DNA of 64,000 nt from Candidatus Zixiibacteriota bacterium. Its GTDB lineage: Bacteria; Zixibacteria; MSB-5A5; DSPP01. Position 1 is the stretch's first letter, and the number at the start of each line of letters is the position of its first letter. The stretch covers positions 49,983 to 113,982 of the forward strand of contig JAKEHY010000023.1 of the NCBI GenBank assembly GCA_022614805.1, in the 5' to 3' direction. The translations under genes and the position numbers were made by a program. A model generated the notes under the pieces. It worked only from the letters and a program-made list of their open reading frames with translations, was not told where the DNA came from and searched no databases. Shown here piece by piece: positions 1 through 7,004 of this stretch.

Positions 1-263
1 AACTCCTGGATTTGACCATCGAAACCTGCGAGAAGGAAAAAATCAAATATCACTTGGCGGCCATGGAGAAGGGGACCACGGACGGCGCCAAGGTGCACGT
101 CTCCCATTCCGGCGTCCCCACCATCGCCTTGGGCGCCCCGACCCGTTACATCCACACCCATCAGGCGATGCTCTTGCGGGATGATTACGACGCGGCCGTC
201 AAGCTCGTGGTGGCGCTGGTGAAAAAGCTGGATGCCAAAATGGTCTCCGGCCTTTACAAGTAA
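1..263 (+). CDS. M42 family aminopeptidase, C-terminal end (partial)
   Basis: The reading frame is open from the window edge, so this is the 3' end of a longer gene. The visible residues include the motif SGVPTIALGAPTRYIHT, which matches the conserved C-terminal Gly-x-Pro-Thr ... Pro-x-Arg-Tyr-x-His region of M42 metallo-aminopeptidases (tetrahedral cytosolic peptidases using two divalent metals). Its stop codon overlaps the cysS start in TAATG, so the two are probably translationally coupled in one operon. The catalytic metal ligands lie outside the window, so activity cannot be judged. Confidence 0.75.
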   Translation, partial: LLDLTIETCEKEKIKYHLAAMEKGTTDGAKVHVSHSGVPTIALGAPTRYIHTHQAMLLRDDYDAAVKLVVALVKKLDAKMVSGLYK

Positions 264-1660
264 TGGGGCTGGTTTTTCTAAACACCTTCACCCGCAAAAA
301 GGAAGCGTTCGCCCCCCTCGAGCCGGGTAAAGTGGAGCTCTACACCTGCGGCCCCACGGTTTACGATTTCCCCCACATCGGCAACTACCGCACCTTTTTG
401 TTCGAGGACTTGCTCCGCCGTTATTTGAAATACAAGGGATTTTCGGTCGTTCAGGTGATGAACTTAACCGACGTCGATGACCGCACCATCGCCGCTTCGC
501 GCAAGGAGGGTATTCCTCTTTCCGAATACACCGCCCGCTATTCCAAAGCCTTTTTCGAGGACTTGAAAACCTTGAACTTCGATTTGGCCGAGCATTATCC
601 CGCCGCCACCGAGCACGTGGGCGAAATGGTGGAAATCATCCAAAAACTTTTGAAGGATGGCTACGCCTATGAATCGGGCGGTTCCATCTACTACAAAATC
701 TCCGCCTTCCCCGGCTACGGCACCCTGCCGCATTTCAAGCCGGACGAGCTGAAAGCCGGCGCCCGGGTGGCGGCGGACAGCTACGAAAAGGAAGAAGTCG
801 GCGACTTTGCCCTCTGGAAGGCCTGGGATGAAAAGGACGGCGACGTTTTCTGGGAAACTCCTTTGGGAAAAGGCCGCCCCGGCTGGCACATCGAGTGCAG
901 CGCAATGAGCATGAAATATCTGGGCGACCGTTTCGACATTCACACCGGCGGCGTGGACAACATTTTTCCCCACCACGAAAACGAGCGGGCCCAGTCGGAT
1001 GCCTTTGCCGGGCACCCGGTCGTCAAATATTGGCTGCATTCGGAACATTTGCTGGTGGAAGGGAAAAAGATGTCCAAATCCCTCGGGAATTTTTACACGT
1101 TGCGCGACCTCTTGACCAAAGGGTTCGCCCCTCCGGCCATCCGCTACGCCTTAATTTCCGTCCATTACCGGCTGCCTTTGAACTTTACCTTCGAGGGGAT
1201 GACCGCCGCCCGAGGCGCCTTGGAGCGGCTCTACGATTTCCAGCGCAGCGTCAAAAACGCCAAGGAGGCGCGCGAGGGAGTGGAAGTCGGCCACGCCATC
1301 CATAAAGCCCGCGAGACCTTTGAACAAGAGATGGACGACGATTTGAACATCTCCGGCGCGCTCGCCGCCCTCTTCGATTTCGTCCGGGAAACCAACCGGC
1401 TCATCATCTCCTATGGCCTTTCCCCCAAAGACAAAGAAAAAATCGGCGAGTTCTTGTGCAAACTCGATTCGGTTTTGGGATTCTTGAAAGAGCCGTCCGT
1501 CTCCATCGACCTTCAGGTCGAAAAGCTCATCGCCCAGCGCAACGATGCCCGCAGCCAAAAAGATTTCGCCCGCTCCGACCAGCTCCGTCTGGAACTGGAA
1601 AAAATGGGCATCATCCTCGAAGACACCCCGCAGGGGACGAAGTGGAAGAAACGCCTTTAG
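263..1660 (+). CDS. cysS: Cysteinyl-tRNA synthetase
   Basis: Class I aminoacyl-tRNA synthetase charging tRNA-Cys in the cytoplasm. It is 465 residues, the usual bacterial length. The N-terminal motif [16 protein letters not shown] holds the zinc-binding Cys29 and the HIGN form of the class I signature at residues 38-41. [10 protein letters not shown] carries further zinc ligands, and KKMSKSLGN is the KMSKS loop. The C-terminal helical anticodon-binding region ends in [12 protein letters not shown]. The ATG overlaps the preceding stop (TAATG). The last 96 bp are duplicated downstream at 2402-2497 with about 85 percent identity, marking an insertion at the 3' end of this gene. Confidence 0.97.
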   Translation: MGLVFLNTFTRKKEAFAPLEPGKVELYTCGPTVYDFPHIGNYRTFLFEDLLRRYLKYKGFSVVQVMNLTDVDDRTIAASRKEGIPLSEYTARYSKAFFEDLKTLNFDLAEHYPAATEHVGEMVEIIQKLLKDGYAYESGGSIYYKISAFPGYGTLPHFKPDELKAGARVAADSYEKEEVGDFALWKAWDEKDGDVFWETPLGKGRPGWHIECSAMSMKYLGDRFDIHTGGVDNIFPHHENERAQSDAFAGHPVVKYWLHSEHLLVEGKKMSKSLGNFYTLRDLLTKGFAPPAIRYALISVHYRLPLNFTFEGMTAARGALERLYDFQRSVKNAKEAREGVEVGHAIHKARETFEQEMDDDLNISGALAALFDFVRETNRLIISYGLSPKDKEKIGEFLCKLDSVLGFLKEPSVSIDLQVEKLIAQRNDARSQKDFARSDQLRLELEKMGIILEDTPQGTKWKKRL

Positions 1661-1804
1661 AAATTCTGCAACATCGTGTATGCGAGAAGATCGAGGGCAA
1701 GTGATATTATCTGGAAACTGTATAAACAATAGTTCTGCGGACAAAGACGAGCGTCCTTCGCCTCCGGCCATCGGTGAACTCGGAAAGCGAAGGTCAGCAA
1801 AACC

Positions 1805-2365
1805 ATGAAGACATTGCTCGTGCGGACACTTGAACAGTGGCGTGACTGGCTCACCGGGCACCATTCATCAGAGTCAGAGGTCTGGCTGATCTTCCACAAG
1901 CGACATACTGGCGTTGCGTCAATCGCCTACAAGGACGCGCGTGACGAAGCGCTGTGCTTTGGCTGGGTGGACAGTCTCGTCAAGCGCCTGGATGACCGGC
2001 GGTACGCACTAAAGTTCACACCGCGGAGAGCGGACAGCCGATGGTCGGCCGTGAATCGGAAGCGTTACGCCGAGCTCAAAGCCGCCGGGCGATTGAAACC
2101 GGCAGGAATCGAACGCCCCCCTACCGACCGCGGCTATGGTCCTCGGCCACCCCGGCTTCCGATGCCCGCAAAGCTTCCGGCGTACATCCAGGCCGCACTC
2201 CGGAATCACCCGAGAGCCTTGCGCCACTTCGAAGTGCTGGCCCCCGAGCAACGCCGGCGGTATATCGCCTGGATTGAGTCCGCCAAGCGCGAGGAAACGA
2301 AACTCAGGCGCCTGAAGGAGGCGGTTCGCCTCTTGGCCAGCGGCAAAGTCCTGGGACTGAAATGA
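1805..2365 (+). CDS. YdeI/OmpD-associated family protein
   Basis: A 186-residue protein of the YdeI family. The N-terminal segment with SEVWLIFHKRHTG and the core DEALCFGWVDSLVKRLDDRR are the typical family signatures. The C-terminal half contains a short helical region in which residues PEQRRRYIAWIESAKREET match the YdeI C-terminal domain. The molecular function of the family is poorly defined; some members are linked to peptide or bacteriocin resistance. It sits alone between the true cysS 3' end and a second, divergent cysS 3' end, so it is probably an acquired single-gene insertion. No strong Shine-Dalgarno sequence precedes the ATG. Confidence 0.8.
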   Translation: MKTLLVRTLEQWRDWLTGHHSSESEVWLIFHKRHTGVASIAYKDARDEALCFGWVDSLVKRLDDRRYALKFTPRRADSRWSAVNRKRYAELKAAGRLKPAGIERPPTDRGYGPRPPRLPMPAKLPAYIQAALRNHPRALRHFEVLAPEQRRRYIAWIESAKREETKLRRLKEAVRLLASGKVLGLK

Positions 2366-2401
2366 CAAGCCGCAAAAACCGCCAAGTTCAGTCGTAAACA
2401 T

Positions 2402-2497
2402 TTTGCCCGCTCCGACCAATTGCGTATGGAACTGGAAAAAATGGGCATCATCTTCGAAGACACCCCCCAAGGGACGAAGTGGAAGAAAAAACTCTGA
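2402..2497 (+). pseudogene. Duplicated cysS 3' tail (remnant)
   Basis: These 96 bp align without gaps to cysS 1565-1660, with 82 of 96 positions identical by hand count. Most differences are synonymous or conservative: the peptide [20 protein letters not shown] matches [20 protein letters not shown]. It ends in its own stop (TGA rather than TAG). No start or upstream cysS sequence is attached. It is therefore the displaced tail of a cysS allele, left when the YdeI-type gene was inserted. Confidence 0.85.
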
Positions 2498-2518
2498 TGG
2501 CATTCGATGCCGCTGCCA

Positions 2519-2587
2519 TTGTCATTCCGAGCGTAGCGAGGAATCCGGGTTGGGGGAGGGTGGCGTAGCGGAGGTCTTCAGACCTCC
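2519..2587. repeat. REP-like intergenic repeat with perfect hairpin
   Basis: The stretch starting TTGTCATTCCGAGCGTAGCG resembles a dispersed intergenic repeat seen in many uncultured bacterial genomes. It is followed by a perfect 8-bp inverted repeat, GGAGGTCT at 2570-2577 and AGACCTCC at 2580-2587, with a 2-base loop. No other full copy was seen in this window, so repeat status rests on general knowledge. Confidence 0.45.
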
Positions 2588-2745
2588 AGATTTTTGCTTG
2601 CGCCTGCAACAGATTGACAATATGTCTGTCGCAGATAATTTTGGGGTCCGGTTATGTGGAAAAAGCACGAGTATGTGGTGTCAGCTGGAAATCACATAAA
2701 GAGAAGTTAGCCGAATATCAGGTCTTAGGCGCAGAACGGGTTCAC

Positions 2746-3555
2746 ATGCCAGAACGCTTCGATTTCTATGATAGCACGTATGGTCACTTCACCGAGCACG
2801 TTTTCGACATCATCCGAAAAGAGACTTTTGGCGTAGATATCGGTCAGGACAACTGGCTGACGGTTGATGAATATGAACGTTTTCTTTCCTGGCTTGGACC
2901 TGCCCCTGAACATCACGTGCTGGATGTTGCCTGCGGTTCCGGCGGCCCGGCCCTCTACCTTGCCAAAACAGCCGGTTGCCGCATGACCGGGATGGATGCG
3001 AACGAGAAGGGGGTGGCTGCGGCTACGCAAATGGCGGTCAGGGCCAACCAGACCGGCCGAGTACGCTTCACCGTAGGGAACGCGAGTTCCCGCTTACCCT
3101 TTGACGACAACACTTTTCACGCCCTTCTCTGCATAGATTCAATGAATCATTTTCCCGATCGGCTCGCCGTGTTCCGGGAATGGCACCGTGTCCTTTGCGC
3201 CGGTCACCGGGCCATTTTTACCGATCCGGTCGTGATCACGGGGCCGGTGACTAATGACGAACTGGCCATACGCAGTTCCATTGGCCTTTTTCTTTTCGTG
3301 CCGCCAGGAGTCAATGAGCGGCTCATCGAAGAGGCGGGCTTTCTGCTCGTGCGGCAGGAGGATGTCAGCAACAATGCCGCTCTGGTTTCTGGCCGCTGGC
3401 ATGAATCGCGGCAACGGCACAAAAATGAGTTGCTCGAAATCGAAGGGGAAAACCGCTTCGAAGGGTTGCAACGGTTTTTTGCATCGGTGCATCAGCTCAC
3501 GACGGAACGACGGCTGTCAAGAATTGTGTATTTGGCCGAGAAACGGGCTGGCTAA
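2746..3555 (+). CDS. Class I SAM-dependent methyltransferase
   Basis: A cytoplasmic methyltransferase of 269 residues with a Rossmann fold. Motif I is HVLDVACGSGGPALYLA, followed by the acidic loop GMDANEKG that binds the SAM ribose. Motif IV is near ALLCIDSMNHFPD and the post-I strand is typical of Methyltransf_11/25 proteins such as UbiE-like or glycine/sarcosine-type enzymes. The substrate cannot be read from sequence. The reading frame is open further upstream, but the ATG at 2746 is preferred because conserved sequence begins there. Its neighbours are unrelated. Confidence 0.8.
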   Translation: MPERFDFYDSTYGHFTEHVFDIIRKETFGVDIGQDNWLTVDEYERFLSWLGPAPEHHVLDVACGSGGPALYLAKTAGCRMTGMDANEKGVAAATQMAVRANQTGRVRFTVGNASSRLPFDDNTFHALLCIDSMNHFPDRLAVFREWHRVLCAGHRAIFTDPVVITGPVTNDELAIRSSIGLFLFVPPGVNERLIEEAGFLLVRQEDVSNNAALVSGRWHESRQRHKNELLEIEGENRFEGLQRFFASVHQLTTERRLSRIVYLAEKRAG

Positions 3556-3620
3556 CTCGTACGGTGGCCGACCGTCCCTTGCTGCGTGGCTCAAGGCGGC
3601 TGTCAAAGAGGAGGTCTTTT

Positions 3621-4646
3621 ATGGACGCACAAACAGCAGAGTCGCTTTTGAACTTCGCGGAAGAAGCCGGCCCGAGCTTGCGGGGTCCGGAGTCCAAGGC
3701 CCTATTCGAACAGTTCGACCAGAAGTACGGCGATTTACAATCGGCGTTGCAGTGGTACATCGACGAGGAGCGCGCCACCGAGTCGTTCCGGCTTGCGAGC
3801 GCGCTTGTTGCTTTCTGGATGGCGACGAAGCGGATGGAGGAGGGCTGCGTCTGGTTCGATCGGGCCCTTGCGTTGCCTGGCGGCGAGGATGTCCAGCGCG
3901 GGCGGGCTTCGTTCGATGCCGGGTACCTGACGTTCTGGAGGGGTGACTACGAGCGCTCGTGGCTACTCCAGAATCGGGCCCTCGAACTCGGCCGTCGGAC
4001 GAACAATCCCACGGTCACAGCCCTGGCGCTGGTTGGCTTGGCGCGCATTGCTCTTTTTACGGACGTCGAGGAGGCGCGGAAGCTCTGTCGCGAGGCCATC
4101 GCGGTCACCGAAGGGACGGCCGACCGGGCGGGGCGCTCCAGCGCGATGCATGTGCTCGGGGCCGCGGCGCAGATGGCAGGGGACTTCCTCGAAGCACGCG
4201 ATATAATGAGCCAGCGAATCGCCCTTGGGCGGGAAATGGGCAACCTCGCCATCGTCAGTATAGAATGCAACAATCTCAGCATGGTCGAGCGCCAGCTTGG
4301 AAACCTCGATCGGGCCGAGGCGCTGGCGCGTGAAGCGCTGGAGATCGACTACCAACGCGGGAACGCCCAGTCCATTCCGTGGATGGTCAATGGGCTTGCA
4401 GCTGTCGCGAGGGATCGTGGCGAGTTCAAGCATGCGGCGACGCTCATCGGTATCGCCGATGCCGCCATGGAGGCAGCTGGCGGCGCCTGGCCGCCGGACG
4501 AACTGGTTCACTACCAGCGAACCGTGGCCACTATCACCGAAGCGATGGGTTCGGCGCAATTCGAGCGGGCGCGCGCCGCGGGTCGTTCAATGACGCTGCC
4601 CAAGGCCGTCAACTTTGCTCTCGGAACTCGCTCGGCCGGCTCTTGA
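3621..4646 (+). CDS. TPR-repeat protein, C-terminal module of a LuxR/AAA-type regulator
   Basis: 341 residues from the ATG at 3621, which follows an AAGAGGAGG ribosome-binding site. The protein is almost entirely helical tetratricopeptide-like repeats. The opening FAEEAGPSLRGPES and the ending around WPPDELVHYQRT and GRSMTLPKAVNFAL match the C-terminal half of large ATPase/LuxR or BTAD-type regulators. The N-terminal NTPase and the DNA-binding domain are absent here. It could be a free-standing scaffold protein or a surviving fragment that gained a start site. It is distinctly GC-rich compared with the mobile element to its right. Confidence 0.6.
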   Translation: MDAQTAESLLNFAEEAGPSLRGPESKALFEQFDQKYGDLQSALQWYIDEERATESFRLASALVAFWMATKRMEEGCVWFDRALALPGGEDVQRGRASFDAGYLTFWRGDYERSWLLQNRALELGRRTNNPTVTALALVGLARIALFTDVEEARKLCREAIAVTEGTADRAGRSSAMHVLGAAAQMAGDFLEARDIMSQRIALGREMGNLAIVSIECNNLSMVERQLGNLDRAEALAREALEIDYQRGNAQSIPWMVNGLAAVARDRGEFKHAATLIGIADAAMEAAGGAWPPDELVHYQRTVATITEAMGSAQFERARAAGRSMTLPKAVNFALGTRSAGS

Positions 4647-4753
4647 CGGCCGGTGCCTGACAAGCATTTGTCGCCGAATGGCCGGACGTGAAACGCCACC
4701 TCGAACTCCGCCTCGCGCGGCATGCGAAAAAATAGTAACCGGATGAATACACA

Positions 4754-5242
4754 ATGGCCGTTCTAATACGCACCCTTGTTTACGCCACGCTCTTCATCGG
4801 CTTCGTCTTGGTCTATCTCCCGGCGCAAGTCTTGTCTTCCGCCGGAATCGGAAAACCGGAACGTCTCGGAGTCGTTCAGTTCGCCGGGATGTTCATTTGC
4901 GCCGTCGGCGCGGTCATCGCCGTCTGGTGCATTCTCGCTTTCGCTTTGGAAGGCCGCGGCACGCCCGCGCCGTTCGACCCGCCCCGAAAACTGGTGATGC
5001 GCGGGCCGTATCGCTTTGTACGCAACCCAATGTACTTAGGCGCGGGACTGGCCCTCGCCGGGGCGGCGCTCTTCTACGAATCCGCCTCCCTATTGGCCTA
5101 CACCGCCGGATTTCTTTTGCTGATGCACCTTTTCGTTGTGTTATACGAGGAGCCGGCTTTGCGCCGAAGCTTTGGAGAGGAATACGAAAACTACTGCCGC
5201 CGGGTGCGCCGCTGGCTGCCGAAGGTGAGACGGGGGAATTGA
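4754..5242 (+). CDS. Isoprenylcysteine carboxyl methyltransferase (ICMT/PEMT) family membrane protein
   Basis: A 162-residue integral membrane protein with about four hydrophobic segments (residues 5-25, 40-62, 88-108, 112-130). The motif GPYRFVRNPMYLG followed by the C-terminal EEPALRRSFGEEYENYCRRVRRW is the hallmark of the ICMT/phospholipid N-methyltransferase family, where these residues form the SAM and substrate site at the membrane face. In bacteria the substrate is usually unknown. It is the last intact protein gene before the tRNA-Thr junction. Confidence 0.8.
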   Translation: MAVLIRTLVYATLFIGFVLVYLPAQVLSSAGIGKPERLGVVQFAGMFICAVGAVIAVWCILAFALEGRGTPAPFDPPRKLVMRGPYRFVRNPMYLGAGLALAGAALFYESASLLAYTAGFLLLMHLFVVLYEEPALRRSFGEEYENYCRRVRRWLPKVRRGN

Positions 5243-5249
5243 GGGCTTG

Positions 5250-5405
5250 ATGCCCAAACCGAATCGCGGCGGATGGAGGACCTGTTCGCGCGGACACAAA
5301 TACCGCGGCTTTTCCTTCTGCCCCACCTGAATGCCCGGCCGCGCCCGGCGGGTCGCCGCGGCTCGAAAAAAAAGAAATAAGTCCCGCCCGCGTCGTAGCC
5401 GCTGA
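5250..5405 (+). pseudogene. Small zinc-ribbon protein with in-frame TGA at a cysteine position
   Basis: From ATG 5250 the frame reads a zinc-ribbon-like peptide, TCSRGHKYRGFSFCPT, then meets TGA at 5328-5330 and continues open as a basic tail to TGA at 5403-5405. In small proteins of this type the pattern is Cys-x3-His ... Cys-x2-Cys, and the TGA falls exactly where the last Cys is expected. Either a nonsense mutation (TGC or TGT to TGA) killed the gene, or the codon is read as selenocysteine. The start is preceded by GAGGG. Too short for routine gene calling. Confidence 0.4.
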
Positions 5406-5436
5406 AAGCGGAGAATCCCCTATTCCTTTTTCCCCC

Positions 5437-5465
5437 TTGGCATTGGGCTTTCCAACCGATACATT
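5437..5465 (+). promoter_or_regulatory. Stranded host tRNA-Thr promoter
   Basis: TTGGCA at 5437-5442 and TACATT at 5460-5465 are separated by exactly 17 bp, matching sigma-70-type -35 and -10 elements. The predicted transcription start lies a few bases before the first base of the tRNA 5' half at 5479. After integration this promoter drives only the severed half. Confidence 0.5.
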
Positions 5466-5478
5466 TAACACCGAGCGC

Positions 5479-5520
5479 GCTGGCATAGCTCAGTTGGTAG
5501 AGCAGCGGTTTTGTAAACCG
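5479..5520 (+). pseudogene. Severed 5' half of tRNA-Thr(TGT), left element junction
   Basis: The 42 bases match the acceptor, D-arm and anticodon arm of the intact tRNA at 60144-60214, with a D-loop differing by one base in length (AGTTGG against AGGGG). Homology stops sharply after the anticodon arm (TTTTGTAAACCG), and unrelated sequence follows. This is the original host 5' half, cut off from its 3' half by element insertion. Confidence 0.9.
5496..5520 (+). repeat. Left 25-bp att core direct repeat
   Basis: Begins GGTAGAGCAGCGG and ends TGTAAACCG, identical to 60160-60184. It covers the end of the D arm and the whole anticodon arm of tRNA-Thr, so crossover probably took place at the anticodon loop. 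Confidence 0.9.
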
Positions 5521-5680
5521 AAACAGTGTTGCCAGGCCCTTTCGTCCTGGCCCGTTGAATCACAAGATTTTAGCTGAAAGGTCGTTGGGAAGCAAAAAGT
5601 TACGCCGCTTTATCGGGTTTCCATCTATTACTATCCATTACGATGGAGTGCGATATGGTGGGATGTAATAGAGGGGTTGA

Positions 5681-5701
5681 GCCGTAGCAAAAGTCGTAGC
5701 A
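5681..5701 (+). repeat. Left arm-type repeats (putative integrase binding sites)
   Basis: Two direct copies of the 9-mer G(C/T)CGTAGCA lie at 5681-5689 and 5693-5701, 12 bp apart. The same 9-mer occurs three times with the same 12-bp period at 60021-60053 at the other end. Short direct repeats flanking the core on both sides are the normal layout of tyrosine-integrase arm sites. Confidence 0.65.
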
Positions 5702-5742
5702 GCTAAAACACTCGTGCAAAAAAGGCGGGCGGCTTTGCCATC

Positions 5743-6186
5743 CTAAAGATGAATAATCTCGAGGTCTGGCCGAACGGATTTCAGGTATTCGGCAACCAAT
5801 CGCCTATGGCATTCTTCCGGGGTCGCTTCGGCGCAAAGTAGGCAAATTCTGTTGCAATCAGCGGTGATTTGGTCGAAGATTTCAGGGATTGGTCTGCTTC
5901 TCAACAACAGCGTATATTCCTGCACGTAGCCAGTCCAATCCGAGGTCTGTCTGAAGTTTCTTCGGATTTTGCTTGTTGGGGCGAATTCCTTGATTTGCTG
6001 ATACTCAATCCCGAGTTTTTCTTCCACGATGGGTCTAAGCTTTGATGCCCTATATTCGCCCGAACCGATAAAGTTCGGGTTTTGCCTCGTGTCGATTATT
6101 TTGCGGATGCCATTGCCTTGAATGATGGTACAGAAGAGGTCGAGAGGCTTTTTACCGTAACCGATCGTAAACAGTTTAATAGACAT
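5743..6186 (-). CDS. DUF488 family protein
   Basis: 147 residues. It has the DUF488 layout: N-terminal TIGYGKKPLDLF, the central DTRQNPN motif and the C-terminal LLCAEATPEECHRRLVAEYL with the conserved Cys-Ala-Glu ... Cys-His-Arg. The biochemical role of the family is not established; members often lie in mobile and defence regions and next to restriction or repair genes. It lies 25 bp downstream of the Cas4-like nuclease gene on the same strand, so the two are probably co-transcribed. It is the first gene inside the left end of the element. Confidence 0.8.
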   Translation of the reverse strand: MSIKLFTIGYGKKPLDLFCTIIQGNGIRKIIDTRQNPNFIGSGEYRASKLRPIVEEKLGIEYQQIKEFAPTSKIRRNFRQTSDWTGYVQEYTLLLRSRPIPEIFDQITADCNRICLLCAEATPEECHRRLVAEYLKSVRPDLEIIHL

Positions 6187-6211
6187 ACTTCATGACATCG
6201 GCCTGAGTTTC

Positions 6212-6853
6212 CTATTGGTTAGCCACCTCGCGGCTCCATTTACAAAACTCGCAGCTCCCGTTAAAGTCCGGCAGGGCGCCTTCCAGACACCGCTTCGCCT
6301 GCTGGTACAATTCGAATGCCCTTTCTGGACGAGTCTTTAACTGGTGGACTTCGACTTCGAACGGAACGCCTTTATGCAATTCTCCCGTAGCCGGGCTGTA
6401 GTAAATGATACAGGCCTCATCGGTCGTTTTGTGGCCGGTCTTCTGAAGCAGTAGCGTATAGGTATCCATTTGGGTCTGGTAATACCTCGCGCTGTAGCTC
6501 GTGTCGCCGGGCAGCGAAGCTCTGGTCTTGTGGTCTAATGGAATCAGCGAACCGTCCGGTAGCTGAAGGCAGTCATCCAGCTTTCCGGTGATTTTGAGGT
6601 CTATATCCGGCACTTCGAACTTTAGGTTTAGGGATATGGCGGCCAGCTTCCCCTTCACCTTGCCATCAATCAGGGGCGGCAGCTTGCCATCCTTCCTATA
6701 GCGATTGAAGTATTCCTTGATTACCAAATCCATTCCACCCGGCAACGAGGGAAAAATTCCCCTGGGCCTGGCAATCTTCTTATTGAACTGAATCCAGAAG
6801 CAGCGCGGGCACTCGATGAAGAGGCTTAGGGTGGAGTTGGAAAGGGAGATCAT
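6212..6853 (-). CDS. Cas4/RecB-like PD-(D/E)XK nuclease with probable iron-sulfur cysteines
   Basis: 213 residues. An N-terminal Cys pair (C15, C18 in CPRCF) and a C-terminal pair (C201, C204 in CEFC) fit the Cas4/AddB-type iron-sulfur cluster. Between them lie the nuclease residues: GKLDD around 91-94, PLDHKT at 105-110 and the RecB motif QTQMDTY at 126-132. Such enzymes process DNA ends. The gene is divergent from the AlbA_2-Argonaute fusion across 151 bp, and Cas4-like nucleases are known neighbours of Argonautes. No CRISPR array or cas1/cas2 is present, so a CRISPR role is not supported. Confidence 0.8.
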   Translation of the reverse strand: MISLSNSTLSLFIECPRCFWIQFNKKIARPRGIFPSLPGGMDLVIKEYFNRYRKDGKLPPLIDGKVKGKLAAISLNLKFEVPDIDLKITGKLDDCLQLPDGSLIPLDHKTRASLPGDTSYSARYYQTQMDTYTLLLQKTGHKTTDEACIIYYSPATGELHKGVPFEVEVHQLKTRPERAFELYQQAKRCLEGALPDFNGSCEFCKWSREVANQ

Positions 6854-6962
6854 ATAAAACCGGCCAATTTTTCCTTACCATTTCCTAATTTGCTGCAGTT
6901 CACTGCGCCGGAAATCCGTAAGGCCGTGAAATCCCTTTTCCATTATATTGCTCCAGTGAGCG

Positions 6963-6973
6963 AATATATAAAA
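6963..6973 (+). promoter_or_regulatory. TATA-like box upstream of the Argonaute fusion
   Basis: AATATATAAAA is centred about 37 bp before the ATG at 7005. No Shine-Dalgarno sequence is seen before the start (TGAGATTCCC). If read as an archaeal-type TATA box it would give a leader of about 10 bases. As bacterial sequence it could be part of an AT-rich promoter. Confidence 0.35.
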
Positions 6974-7004
6974 CATTTGAAACTAAAAGTAGTCTGAGAT
7001 TCCC

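Noticed and set aside
464..1048. Long antisense frame within cysS
   Set aside because: A shadow of the GC-rich cysS coding sequence; no start signal or recognisable protein.
6212..6853. Cas4 as a sign of a CRISPR-Cas locus
   Set aside because: No repeat-spacer array and no cas1, cas2 or effector gene is visible anywhere in the window.
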